The notes under the pieces were generated by a model. That model was not told the origin of the DNA. It worked only from the letters and a program-made list of their open reading frames with translations, and did no database searches. From Enterococcus montenegrensis (GTDB taxonomy: Bacteria > Bacillota > Bacilli > Lactobacillales > Enterococcaceae): a stretch of DNA of 64,000 bases. Location: positions 1,107,001-1,171,000 of the forward strand of contig NZ_CP120467.1 of assembly GCF_029983095.1 (NCBI RefSeq), read 5' to 3'. How positions within the stretch are numbered: the first letter of the stretch is position 1; each line of letters opens with the position of its first letter. Below, piece by piece: positions 39,828 through 48,109 of the stretch. A program made the translations under genes and the position numbers.

Positions 39828-40784
39828 ATGAAAATTGGATTACGTACGATTAAAACAGTAATTGCTGCCAGTTTTGCGATGTTTTTTGCGCAATTATTAA
39901 ATTTATTATATGCACCAGCAGCCAGTATTATTGCCGTCTTAAGTGTCGGCAATACCAAAAAAGCTACGCTACTCACCGCTTTTTATCGCGTCGTATCTTT
40001 GATTATTGCGACGATTATCGCCTTTTTTATTTTTAATTTATTGGGCTTTAATCCTTTTTCCTTTGGTATTTTTTTATTGCTATTTATTCCAGTTTCCGTT
40101 TATTTCAAACTAGATGACGGCATCGTTGTCAATTCGGTTTTAGTTACCCATTACTTAACGGAACAATCTTTTGCGTGGCAAATTATTACTAACGAATTTC
40201 TATTAATGAGTTTAGGTGTAGGGCTTGCCTTATTGGCAAATTTGTATATGCCTGATATTGGCAAAAATTTAAAAGAAGAACAGACAATTATTGAGGTGAT
40301 GTTTAAAAAGCTTTTAGCCCAACTGGCAAGTGGGTTAAATACACCTGCTGCTGCCAAAAAGGCCCAACAAACCTGTGGACAGCTCGTGGCATATTTACAC
40401 GAAGCACAAATTAAAGCCAAGCGGCATCAGCAAAATCAATGGTTTCAAGAAGACACGACTTTTGCCACCTATTTTACGATGCGGCGTGGGCAAGTATTGA
40501 TTTTAAGAGACATGATAAACTTATTGGATCAGATTGAAGTCGAAGAAGAATATGTAGCTGACATGCGTTATTTGTTGCAAACAACCGCCAAAACATTTGG
40601 GTATGACAATGATGGCCGCGAATTGTTACAGTTAATTGCAGCAATTGGTCGTAACTATGAAGAAAGTCCACTGCCTAAAGACCGTTTAGAATTTGAAAAT
40701 CGGGCCCGGTTGTTTCAATTTCTGCAATTGTTTACCAGTTTTATTGAAACAAAGGTGGAATTTAGTAGTAAGTTAGAAAATTAA
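39828..40784 (+). CDS. Aromatic acid exporter family protein with C-terminal cytoplasmic domain
   Basis: A 318-residue protein with the ArAE_1 membrane domain first (MKIGLRTIKTVIAASFAMFF, ASIIAVLSVGNTKKATLLTA, VVSLIIATIIAFFIFNLLGF, ALLANLYMPDIGKNLKEEQ) and then a helical soluble domain of about 150 residues resembling the ArAE C-terminal domain. AAAGGAGGG precedes the ATG at 39828; the frame is open to 39741 without a ribosome site. The N-terminal portion is homologous to the divergent 39081-39686 gene, suggesting a pair that may assemble together. Confidence 0.8.
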   Translation: MKIGLRTIKTVIAASFAMFFAQLLNLLYAPAASIIAVLSVGNTKKATLLTAFYRVVSLIIATIIAFFIFNLLGFNPFSFGIFLLLFIPVSVYFKLDDGIVVNSVLVTHYLTEQSFAWQIITNEFLLMSLGVGLALLANLYMPDIGKNLKEEQTIIEVMFKKLLAQLASGLNTPAAAKKAQQTCGQLVAYLHEAQIKAKRHQQNQWFQEDTTFATYFTMRRGQVLILRDMINLLDQIEVEEEYVADMRYLLQTTAKTFGYDNDGRELLQLIAAIGRNYEESPLPKDRLEFENRARLFQFLQLFTSFIETKVEFSSKLEN

Positions 40785-40812
40785 AAAAGAGGGCGCAAAA
40801 ATTACTTATAAA

Positions 40813-40877
40813 ACACCGCTTATTTGTAAAAGAGAAGGGACTAAAATCAGTCAAGCGCTTTTACGAATAAACGGTGT
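40813..40877. repeat. Large imperfect hairpin without a T-run
   Basis: ACACCGcTTATTtGTAAAAG pairs with its near-exact complement ending at 40877, and the loop holds a second GACT/AGTC stem. No T-run follows. It lies in the gap between two convergent genes. Confidence 0.5.
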
Positions 40878-40964
40878 TCCAAATGTTTTAGGAAAAATGT
40901 TCGGTAAGTAGTTTATGTTGCTTTTTAGTTAGTGACTTGTTAAGTACCCGGTTGTAAAACTGTG

Positions 40965-41912
40965 CTATTTAGCCCAATCTTTTTGCATTTGATCTAAAAT
41001 AGCAATAACATCATGGGTTAAAAAGAGAGATTTATTGGGTTTGCCTTCAATAGTTGCGGTTAAGTTATCAATTTCATAACCAAAAGCTGCGTTACTGGCA
41101 CCGCTAATAATAGTTTCTTTGCTGCCGTCTGTATAGGTTAATGTCGCTTTATCTGCTCTAGGATAGTCATTAATTTCCAAATAGCCATTTTCAAAAGCTA
41201 CAATACCAATTTTGGGCATTTTTGCTTGGAAGGTTAAGCTAACGGTAGCCAATTCATCTTCTTTTGTACGTAAAATGGTCACCGACTGTTCATCGACGCC
41301 AGTTGAAAAAGGTACCATAGTAGTTGCAACAACAACTGGTGTGCTAGATAAAAAGTAACGGGCAAAAGAAACCGCATATGTGCCAATATCAAGTAAAGCA
41401 CCACCGGCTAATGCTGGATTAAAAAAGCGGTTTTTAGGATCGGGTTCTTTGTAGCTGCCAAAAGGTGCTTGAATCATTTTTAATTTGCCTAATTTGTTTT
41501 GATCAATTAAGCGTGTTAGTTCATCGTATAATGGCATGTTAAAGATTGTCATTGCTTCTTGTAAGATTAATTTTTTCTCTTCTGCAATTTTCATGACATC
41601 TTCTAGTTCAGCTAAGTTCATTGTGATGGCTTTTTCACATAAGACGTGTTTGCCTGCTATTAAAGCTTTTTTGATATAATCATAGTGAGTGGCATTTGGG
41701 ACCGCAACATAGACAATATCGATATCACTATTGAGCATTTCCTCATACGTGCCGTAACTATTGGCAATTTGATAACGAGTGGCAAATTCTTTTGCTGTTT
41801 CTTCTTTACGAGAGGATACAGCGGTAAGGGTACTTTGTTTACCGGTAAAATTTTCCGCAAATTCGTGGGCAATCCCACCAGTACCGGCAATTCCCCATTT
41901 GTAATTTTTCAT
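40965..41912 (-). CDS. Gfo/Idh/MocA family oxidoreductase
   Basis: A NAD(P)-dependent sugar-type dehydrogenase of 315 residues. The Rossmann part has WGIAGTGGIAHEFAENF and DIDIVYVAVPNATHYDYIKK, then the catalytic Lys in HVLCEKAITMNLAE, and the C-terminal domain has GGALLDIGTYAVSFARYFL. AAAGGAG precedes the ATG. It is a single-gene unit; the substrate cannot be predicted from context. Confidence 0.93.
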   Translation of the reverse strand: MKNYKWGIAGTGGIAHEFAENFTGKQSTLTAVSSRKEETAKEFATRYQIANSYGTYEEMLNSDIDIVYVAVPNATHYDYIKKALIAGKHVLCEKAITMNLAELEDVMKIAEEKKLILQEAMTIFNMPLYDELTRLIDQNKLGKLKMIQAPFGSYKEPDPKNRFFNPALAGGALLDIGTYAVSFARYFLSSTPVVVATTMVPFSTGVDEQSVTILRTKEDELATVSLTFQAKMPKIGIVAFENGYLEINDYPRADKATLTYTDGSKETIISGASNAAFGYEIDNLTATIEGKPNKSLFLTHDVIAILDQMQKDWAK

Positions 41913-42024
41913 AAAATCAGCTCCTTTGCTTTAGTTTAGCAATCTTTTAAAAATTAGGAAAGTTACAGGCCTATACCTATCTTAAACAAATAATTTAAGT
42001 AAAATAAATAAGAGGAGGATTCTT

Positions 42025-42537
42025 ATGCACGAAGTATATATCACCATTTTAGTACAAACAATTAAAGAACAGTACACAAATGAAGTAACATTTTATCAAA
42101 ATGTGTTAAATACTGACAAGGTCAGCTGGGAAAAATGGAAGAGTGGAAACGGTACATTAACTCCAGAGCAAAATCAAAAAATTAAGAATCTTTTTAGCGA
42201 TTATGAATGGATGCTCATGCAAAAAGTGCTGCGCCAAACGATTATTTTCCCCGAAAAAAGAACGCAGGCAGTTAGTGAATATCGCCGTTTGAAAACGCAG
42301 ATTGCACAAAAATGGTTACAAAAAAAGTTGGCTGATGTTGAAGTAATTACCCATAATGAAGAAAAAGAGAATAATCAGTTGCTTGATTTACGCGTTTTTA
42401 TTACGTATGATGAGTGGGGTTTTGATGATATCTTAAGTTTTCGCTTGCCAGCACGGATTCAACAACAGTTACAACAAGAAAAAGTTGGCCTGTTAGCTTG
42501 GGTTAATGAAAATTTAGAAGAAACCTACAATCAATAG
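42025..42537 (+). CDS. Unknown protein, 170 residues
   Basis: I do not recognise this gene. It begins MHEVYITILVQTIKEQYTNE behind AGAGGAGG. The first half could hold a degenerate helix-turn-helix (VSWEKWKSGNGTLTPEQNQK reads like an HTH recognition region), the middle is a basic helix (SEYRRLKTQIAQKWLQKKLA) and the C-terminal part has DLRVFITYDEWGFDDILSFR. No membrane segment. It lies 24 nt before the carboxypeptidase gene, so it may be cotranscribed with two wall hydrolases. Confidence 0.7.
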   Translation: MHEVYITILVQTIKEQYTNEVTFYQNVLNTDKVSWEKWKSGNGTLTPEQNQKIKNLFSDYEWMLMQKVLRQTIIFPEKRTQAVSEYRRLKTQIAQKWLQKKLADVEVITHNEEKENNQLLDLRVFITYDEWGFDDILSFRLPARIQQQLQQEKVGLLAWVNENLEETYNQ

Positions 42538-42561
42538 CTATTAAAGGAGCGTTTTAGACTT

Positions 42562-43359
42562 TTGAATAAATTAATCGGAGTAGGTGCGGTTTTAATCGTA
42601 GCTTGTGCCACTTTTTTTGTTTTTTTTGGTCAATATCAACAAAATTATGCGAATAAAACAGTGGCATCCACAGCCATTAGTGCCAAAAAGACAACAACCA
42701 CCACCTCTTCAGCACCTATGCGACCAACAGACTTGCCACAGATTGCACGAGATGATTGGAGGTTAGTCTTAGTTAGCCCGGATCATAAAATCGTAACAGA
42801 AGTACCAGAAGAACAATTAACCACCTTAGCTGATGGGCATATTGTCGATCAAAGGATCGTGAAAAGTTATGAAGAATTAACGGACGCTGCTAAAAAAGAC
42901 AATATCAAGCTCCATCTGGTTTCTGCGTTTCGCTCAGTTGCTTATCAAAAACAAGTTTTTAATGAGCGCGTGACGCAATTAGAAAATCAAGAGCAGTTAA
43001 CTAAAGAAGCCGCAACACAAAAAGCCAAATTGACCATGACCGAACCTGGTTATAGTGAACATCATACCGGACTTGCAGTAGATGTTGTAGATGAAAATTG
43101 GTTAGCCTCTAATCCCAATATGGTGTTAGATGAAAGCTACAGTAGTCAACCAGGCGCGCAATGGTTACAAAAAAACGCCAGTCGCTTTGGTTTTGTCGTG
43201 CGCTATCCTGATGGTAAACAAGCTATTACGAAAATCACCTATGAACCGTGGCATTTACGTTATGTTGGAGTAAAAAGCGCCGAATATATGACAAAACATA
43301 ATTTAACACTGGAAGAGTATCTTGACCTATTAGAAAAGTGGGAGGGTTATGAGCATTAA
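42562..43359 (+). CDS. D-alanyl-D-alanine carboxypeptidase, VanY/M15B family
   Basis: A 265-residue membrane-anchored or secreted enzyme: the N-terminal helix is VGAVLIVACATFFVFF, followed by a Thr/Ser-rich linker (residues about 35-55). The zinc peptidase motifs are HLVSAFRSVAYQKQVF, SEHHTGLAVDVV (SxHxxGxAxD) and YEPWHLRYVG (ExxHxRY). It trims the terminal D-Ala of peptidoglycan stems. The start is a TTG with AAAGGAG 12 nt upstream, a rather long spacer. It overlaps the next gene by 11 nt. Nothing nearby points to vancomycin resistance. Confidence 0.9.
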   Translation: MNKLIGVGAVLIVACATFFVFFGQYQQNYANKTVASTAISAKKTTTTTSSAPMRPTDLPQIARDDWRLVLVSPDHKIVTEVPEEQLTTLADGHIVDQRIVKSYEELTDAAKKDNIKLHLVSAFRSVAYQKQVFNERVTQLENQEQLTKEAATQKAKLTMTEPGYSEHHTGLAVDVVDENWLASNPNMVLDESYSSQPGAQWLQKNASRFGFVVRYPDGKQAITKITYEPWHLRYVGVKSAEYMTKHNLTLEEYLDLLEKWEGYEH

Positions 43360-43966
43360 AAGAAAATACACGAAACGTAAAAAGGCCGGCTTTCCAGCAA
43401 TTTTAGCCGGATTTTTGCTTATTTTAGCGGCTTTTGTTTTTTCAATTAAACAATTAAGCCAGCCGACTACACCGACACAAGTGGCATCTGTAACAAATGA
43501 AGAAGTCAGCCGCAAAGAATTTATAAAAAAATTAGTTCCCCACGCCCAAGAACTTCAAAAAGGCTATGGTGTTTTGCCTAGTATTATCCTAGGTCAGGCC
43601 GCGCTAGAGTCGAATTTTGGTCAAAGTCAATTAGCCAGTGAGTATAAAAATTTATTTGGCATTAAAGCTTATGGGGATGTCCCGAAAGTAAAATTAGATA
43701 CCCAAGAATTTGTCAACGAACAATATATCACCATTAAGGGTGAATTTAAAGTTTATAATTCTTGGGAAGCTTCTATGGATGATCACACGATGCTTTTTGT
43801 TAACGGTGTGAACTGGGATCGACAAAAATATGAGTCTGTATTATTAGCCCAAGATTATAAACAAGCTGCAAAAGCCTTACAAGAGGCGGGATATGCGACA
43901 GATCCTCAATATGCTGATAAAATTATAAGTATGATAGAAGAGTATAATTTAATGCAATATGACTAG
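43349..43966 (+). CDS. Endo-beta-N-acetylglucosaminidase (GH73), membrane-anchored
   Basis: A 205-residue protein with a basic start (MSIKRKYTKRKKAG), one membrane helix (FPAILAGFLLILAAFVFSI) and a glucosaminidase domain. It carries ILGQAALESNFGQSQLASEY with the catalytic Glu, NLFGIKAYGDVP, then YITIKGEFKVYNSWEASMDD and ADKIISMIEEYNL. There is no LysM or other wall-binding repeat. GGGAGGG precedes the ATG, which lies inside the end of the carboxypeptidase gene, so the two wall enzymes are translationally coupled. Confidence 0.9.
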   Translation: MSIKRKYTKRKKAGFPAILAGFLLILAAFVFSIKQLSQPTTPTQVASVTNEEVSRKEFIKKLVPHAQELQKGYGVLPSIILGQAALESNFGQSQLASEYKNLFGIKAYGDVPKVKLDTQEFVNEQYITIKGEFKVYNSWEASMDDHTMLFVNGVNWDRQKYESVLLAQDYKQAAKALQEAGYATDPQYADKIISMIEEYNLMQYD

Positions 43967-43992
43967 TTTTCAATCAAAGGAGGAGTGTTTTC

Positions 43993-44673
43993 ATGGAGCA
44001 AAAAATGCCGAAAATCTCGACTGAATTACGCAAAGATATCGTGCGCGTTCCTAAAATTATCCGCGAAGCAACCGGCATACAAATTTTTGGACGTCGGATA
44101 CGTTCCATTATCTTTACAACTGATATCGCGATTATTCGCAATACCGATGCCGATGCGGTTATTGCTGTGTATCCTTTTACACCACACCCGGCTATTACCA
44201 AATCGATTATTGAGGCTGCTGATATCCCCGTTTTTTCTGGTGTAGGTGGCGGCTTAACACAAGGTGAACGTTCGACTTATATGTCGATGTTTGCTGAGGC
44301 ACAAGGATCGATTGGCGTCGTTTTAAATGCACCAACATCAGTAGACACCGTTCAAATGGTTTGTCGCGTAGTAGATATTCCTGTTGTAAGTACAGTGACC
44401 TCTAAATTAACACCAATTGATGAAAAATTAGCGGTGGGGGTTAAAATTATTAATATCAGTGCGGGCAAAGATACGGCAGATACTGTTCGACATTTCCGTG
44501 AAAACTATCCTGATTTACCCATTATGGCAACGGGTGGTCCAACAGAAGAAAGTATTTTTGAAACGATTCAAGCTGGCGCCAATGCCATTACCTTTACACC
44601 ACCATCTAATGGGGAATTATTTAGTCGTAAAATGGAACATTATCGTCAAATGGAAATTGATAAGGAAGGCTAA
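43993..44673 (+). CDS. TIM-barrel-like protein of unknown function
   Basis: A 226-residue conserved protein, often labelled only as a hydrolase in lactic acid bacteria. It contains repeating strand-loop units typical of a phosphate-binding barrel: DADAVIAVYPFTPHPAIT, DIPVFSGVGGGLTQGERS, GSIGVVLNAPTSVDTVQM, KIINISAGKDTADTV and LPIMATGGPTEESIFETIQ, then AGANAITFTPPSNGELFSRK. The late ATGG and GANAI loops resemble those of IMP dehydrogenase-like barrels, but no catalytic residue set is recognised. AAAGGAGGAG precedes the ATG. Confidence 0.75.
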   Translation: MEQKMPKISTELRKDIVRVPKIIREATGIQIFGRRIRSIIFTTDIAIIRNTDADAVIAVYPFTPHPAITKSIIEAADIPVFSGVGGGLTQGERSTYMSMFAEAQGSIGVVLNAPTSVDTVQMVCRVVDIPVVSTVTSKLTPIDEKLAVGVKIINISAGKDTADTVRHFRENYPDLPIMATGGPTEESIFETIQAGANAITFTPPSNGELFSRKMEHYRQMEIDKEG

Positions 44674-44694
44674 ATAAATTGTAGTAAAACCGAT

Positions 44695-44747
44695 AAAAAA
44701 CCAGTCCAAAGTTCGCTGAATTGCTAGATTTTTGACTGGTTTTTATT
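44695..44747 (+). terminator. Terminator after the 43993 gene
   Basis: AAAACCAGTC(C)AAA pairs with TTTGACTGGTTTT, with one bulged C, then a T-rich tail. Confidence 0.75.
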
Positions 44748-44871
44748 CAATTATAACCTGTTATTAAAAGTGCGAGCCAATTTAAGTTTCTTTAAAAAAT
44801 AAATTTTTACGCTGAAATTTCGTATCTTATCACTCGTTTTCTAATTTAGCTTTTATAAGGTTAAAGCGCAT

Positions 44872-45147
44872 TCATAAAATAATTTTGGCGTCTTTTTCTT
44901 TAATTCCGTAGATTTTTTGTTTGTGATTGTCTTGCCAATAATACAGTTCACGACTTTTATTGGTCATAAGAGCAATCAGTAAATCTTTAATGGTTAAAGG
45001 TGCTTTATTTTTTTCGGCAATGAAAACAAAGTCGCCTTTTTGATCGATTTTGATAGCTGTAACGAAAGCATCTTCGATATAAAGACCTTGGTAATTTTCT
45101 TTTTTTGGCATAGTAGCCAAAATAGTGACGAACTCTTTTGCTTGCAT
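44872..45147 (-). CDS. Unknown small protein, 91 residues
   Basis: Begins MQAKEFVTILATMPKKENYQ at an ATG with GGAGG 6-7 nt upstream. The middle is beta-rich (GLYIEDAFVTAIKIDQKGDF, VFIAEKNKAPLTIKDLLIAL) and it ends with the segment YYWQDNHKQKIYGIKEKDAK. No membrane segment and no family recognised. The frame is open to 45264, but that stretch has no ribosome site. Confidence 0.65.
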   Translation of the reverse strand: MQAKEFVTILATMPKKENYQGLYIEDAFVTAIKIDQKGDFVFIAEKNKAPLTIKDLLIALMTNKSRELYYWQDNHKQKIYGIKEKDAKIIL

Positions 45148-45324
45148 AATCTTCCTCCAACGACGAACTAGTAAGGTCACTATAGCATAGTTTTTAAAAA
45201 AAAGTTTCTGCCTTTTTATGACAGAAATGCCATGAGCTAAAATTTTGTCGTAACTGTTATTCACCAGCAGTTGAGAAGGAATGAAAAAATCTTACAGAAA
45301 TTATCATTCTTTCAAGAAAATTGG

Positions 45325-45353
45325 TTGCCAGTTTTCAATGAAGGTGTTATACT
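45325..45353 (+). promoter_or_regulatory. Promoter of xpt-pbuX
   Basis: TTGCCA (45325-45330), 17-nt spacer, extended -10 TGTTATACT with TATACT at 45348-45353. Transcription would begin about 40 nt before the riboswitch. No PurBox is found at the position used by the pur promoters. Confidence 0.8.
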
Positions 45354-45397
45354 CCAATACATAATTTATTGCGCATGGCGCAGTAAGCTACATACCT

Positions 45398-45518
45398 GCT
45401 TATATATCGTCGTAATCTGGTCGACAGTCTCTACCCAGTACCGTAAATACTGGACTATAAGCAAAAAACGTGCGTAAGGCGCTTTTTTTGCTTAGACTGG
45501 CAAAAAGCGTCTTTTTTT
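45398..45518 (+). ncRNA. Guanine-type purine riboswitch with antiterminator/terminator
   Basis: The aptamer spans 45398-45462. P1 pairs GCTTATA with TATAAGC, and the core holds GTCTCTACC, CCGTAAAT and GGACTATAAGC. The C in GACTAT corresponds to C74, which selects guanine/hypoxanthine; adenine riboswitches have U there. Downstream, TAAGCAAAAAA (45458-45468) can pair with TTTTTTGCTTA (45484-45494) as an antiterminator, competing with P1. If P1 is held by ligand, GGCGCTTTTTTTGC (45478-45491 region) pairs with GCAAAAAGCGTC (45500-45511) and the T-run stops transcription. It is therefore an OFF switch. Confidence 0.95.
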
Positions 45519-45565
45519 GTTAGTTTGGCAGTAAAGATGAAAAATTAAGAAGGAGCAGTGTGATT

Positions 45566-46147
45566 ATGAAAGAATTAGTAGCAAGAATCAAAGAAGATGG
45601 ACGTGTATTAGGTGACGGTGTTTTAAAAGTGGATAGTTTTGTAACCCACCAAGTTGATCCCGTTTTAATGGAGGCAATCGGCAAAGTTTTTGCAGATGTC
45701 TTTAGAGCAGCTAATATCACAAAAGTCGTGACGATTGAAGCTTCCGGCATTGCTCCAGCGCTTTATACGGCACAAGAATTAGGTGTTCCTTTAGTCTTTG
45801 CCCGCAAGTCTAAAAGTTTAACGATGAACGAAGAACTTTTGACAGCGCAAGTTTATTCCTTTACAAAACAAGTAACGAGTACTGTTTCGATTTCAAAAAA
45901 ATTCTTAACAAAAGACGACAATGTATTATTAATCGATGACTTTTTAGCAAATGGACAGGCAGCAAAAGGCTTAATTGAGCTTTGTCAACAAGCTGGTGCT
46001 CATGTTGAAGGAATCGGCATTGTGATTGAAAAATCTTTCCAAGATGGCCGCGAACTTTTAGAAGACATGGGGATTAAAGTTGTTTCATTAGCACGAATTG
46101 CATCATTAAAAGCAGGTGAAGTTGAATTTATCGAGGAGGATGCTTAA
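45566..46147 (+). CDS. xpt: Xanthine phosphoribosyltransferase
   Basis: Salvages xanthine to XMP with PRPP. The 193-residue protein starts [20 protein letters not shown] and carries the PRPP loop [20 protein letters not shown] and the substrate loop [12 protein letters not shown] and [10 protein letters not shown]. The ATG at 45566 has AAGGAG 10 nt upstream; a GTG two codons earlier is too close to it. It is controlled by the guanine riboswitch directly upstream and abuts pbuX. Confidence 0.96.
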   Translation: MKELVARIKEDGRVLGDGVLKVDSFVTHQVDPVLMEAIGKVFADVFRAANITKVVTIEASGIAPALYTAQELGVPLVFARKSKSLTMNEELLTAQVYSFTKQVTSTVSISKKFLTKDDNVLLIDDFLANGQAAKGLIELCQQAGAHVEGIGIVIEKSFQDGRELLEDMGIKVVSLARIASLKAGEVEFIEEDA

Positions 46148-47443
46148 TTGGATAAGCAGACACAAAACGGAAAAGCAGCCGTATTAGGGTTGCAACACTT
46201 ACTTGCGATGTATGCCGGTGCCGTGGCAGTGCCACTTTTAATCGGAACAGGTTTAGGTTTTAACGAAACACAAATGACCTATTTAATTTCTATTGATATT
46301 TTCATGTGTGGGATTGCAACGCTTTTACAATTAACAGTAACGAAATTTTTTGGCATTGGCTTACCGGTAGTTTTAGGGTGTGCCATTCAAGCTGTTGCCC
46401 CGTTGATTTTGATTGGTAGTAAATCAGGTGTTGGTGCCATTTATGGTTCCATTATTGCTTCTGGAATTTTTGTAGTTTTAGTAGCAGGTTTCTTTTCAAA
46501 GATTAAAAAATTGTTTCCCTCATTGGTAACAGGAACAGTTATTACAGTGATTGGATTAACTTTAATTCCGGTTGCCATTACCAAAATGGGTGGCGGCGAT
46601 GTGACAGCTCAAAATTTCGGTGATCCCAATCAATTGATTTTAGCTTTTGTCACCATTTTATTAATTGTTGGTGTTCAAGTTTTCGCTAAGGGATTCTTGC
46701 GATCAATTTCTGTTTTAGTCGGACTTGTGGGGGGAACACTACTGGCTTGTTTGATGGGATTAGTTGATTTTGCTGCAATTGGTCACGCACCTGTTTTCCA
46801 TATTCCGCAACCATTTTACTTTGGAAAGCCAACTTTTGATGTTTGGTCGATTTTACTTATGATTATCATCTCGATTGTCAGCATGGTAGAGTCAACGGGC
46901 GTTTATTTTGCGCTAGGAGATATTACGGGTAAAAAAATTACAGAAGATGATCTTAAACGCGGGTACCGCGCAGAAGGTTTGGCAGTTATTTTAGGTGGCA
47001 TTTTTAATACATTTCCATATACTGGTTTTTCTCAAAATGTTGGCTTGGTACAACTATCAGGGATTAAGACGAAAAAACCAATTTATTTTTCAGCTATTTT
47101 CTTAATTATTTTAGGACTTTTCCCTAAAATTGGTGCTATTGCTCAAATTATTCCTGAACCCGTTTTAGGTGGGGGGATGTTAGTTATGTTTGGTATGGTG
47201 GCTGTTCAAGGGATGAAGATGTTGTCAAAAGTTGATTTTAACAACGATAAAAATTTGTTGATTATTGCTGTGTCCATTAGTTTTGGCTTAGGCTTTAACT
47301 TAATGCCACAACTTTTTAGCCAATTACCAGAGACTGTTCAAATGTTCACCGGTAATGGGATTGTTATGAGTAGTTTAACTGCGATTATTTTAAATCTTGT
47401 CTTTAACGGTTTGAAAGATGATGAAAAAGTCGTGATTGATTAG
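46148..47443 (+). CDS. pbuX: Xanthine permease (NCS2 family)
   Basis: Nucleobase:cation symporter for xanthine, 431 residues and about 12-14 membrane helices. Signatures are GLQHLLAMYAGAVAVPLLIG near the start, PVVLGCAIQAVAPLILIG and SMVESTGVYFALGDITGKKI with the NCS2 Glu, then GGIFNTFPYTGFSQNVGLVQ. The TTG start immediately follows the xpt stop, with GAGGAGGA 7 nt upstream inside xpt. It shares the riboswitch-controlled message with xpt. Confidence 0.95.
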   Translation: MDKQTQNGKAAVLGLQHLLAMYAGAVAVPLLIGTGLGFNETQMTYLISIDIFMCGIATLLQLTVTKFFGIGLPVVLGCAIQAVAPLILIGSKSGVGAIYGSIIASGIFVVLVAGFFSKIKKLFPSLVTGTVITVIGLTLIPVAITKMGGGDVTAQNFGDPNQLILAFVTILLIVGVQVFAKGFLRSISVLVGLVGGTLLACLMGLVDFAAIGHAPVFHIPQPFYFGKPTFDVWSILLMIIISIVSMVESTGVYFALGDITGKKITEDDLKRGYRAEGLAVILGGIFNTFPYTGFSQNVGLVQLSGIKTKKPIYFSAIFLIILGLFPKIGAIAQIIPEPVLGGGMLVMFGMVAVQGMKMLSKVDFNNDKNLLIIAVSISFGLGFNLMPQLFSQLPETVQMFTGNGIVMSSLTAIILNLVFNGLKDDEKVVID

Positions 47444-47467
47444 GCAATAAAGCAAAATAGAAAATTG

Positions 47468-47504
47468 ATGCAAATGACAGTGCGTTTGTCATTTGCATTT
47501 TTTT
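47468..47504 (+). terminator. Terminator after pbuX
   Basis: A 12-bp stem, 47468-47479 with 47487-47498, then a T-run. Confidence 0.88.
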
Positions 47505-47514
47505 ATTTTAAATA

Positions 47515-47527
47515 AAACACGAACGAA
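47515..47527 (+). promoter_or_regulatory. PurBox of purE
   Basis: AAACACGAACGAA, 11 of 13 positions compatible with AWWWCCGAACWWT if G is allowed in the last WWT. Its central G (47521) is 64 nt before the first base of the -10. A weak inverted copy around ATTCGAGTAAT lies at 47549-47559. Confidence 0.75.
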
Positions 47528-47561
47528 AAAACTAAAAACAATATTATTATTCGAGTAATTA

Positions 47562-47590
47562 TTTACAGTCGAAATTATCCTTGTTACAAT
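47562..47590 (+). promoter_or_regulatory. Promoter of purEKB
   Basis: TTTACA (47562-47567), 17-nt spacer, extended -10 TGTTACAAT with TACAAT at 47585-47590. Confidence 0.75.
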
Positions 47591-47620
47591 AAAAAAAAGT
47601 CAACGATAAAGGAGCAAATC

Positions 47621-48109
47621 ATGACAGCAGAAGTTGCAATAATTATGGGAAGCGTATCCGATTGGGAAACAATGAAACACGCTTGTGAGCAGTTGGATGA
47701 ATTAGAAATCAGCTATACAAAACAAGTTGTATCTGCCCACAGAACACCAGATTTAATGTTTGAATTTGCCGAGGGTGCAAGAGAAAAAGGAATAAAAATA
47801 ATCATTGCCGGTGCCGGTGGCGCTGCACATTTACCTGGTATGGTCGCTGCCAAAACAACGTTGCCAGTAATTGGTGTTCCAGTTAAATCACGAACATTAA
47901 ATGGTTTGGATTCTTTGCTTTCGATTGTGCAAATGCCAGCTGGAGTGCCGGTTGCGACGACGGCAATAGGACAAGCTGGTGCAACAAACGCCGGACTACT
48001 TGCGGCGCAGATGCTTTCCATGTATGATTTAGGCATAGCGCAAAAATTAGCTGAAAAGAGAGCGAAGATGCGTGAGATTGTGATGGAAAGTAGTGATCAA
48101 CTTGGTTAA
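47621..48109 (+). CDS. purE: N5-carboxyaminoimidazole ribonucleotide mutase
   Basis: Rearranges N5-CAIR to CAIR in IMP synthesis; 162 residues. [33 protein letters not shown] and [17 protein letters not shown] are the class I PurE phosphate and active-site loops. AAAGGAG lies 6-7 nt before the ATG. Its end overlaps purK. Confidence 0.97.
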   Translation: MTAEVAIIMGSVSDWETMKHACEQLDELEISYTKQVVSAHRTPDLMFEFAEGAREKGIKIIIAGAGGAAHLPGMVAAKTTLPVIGVPVKSRTLNGLDSLLSIVQMPAGVPVATTAIGQAGATNAGLLAAQMLSMYDLGIAQKLAEKRAKMREIVMESSDQLG

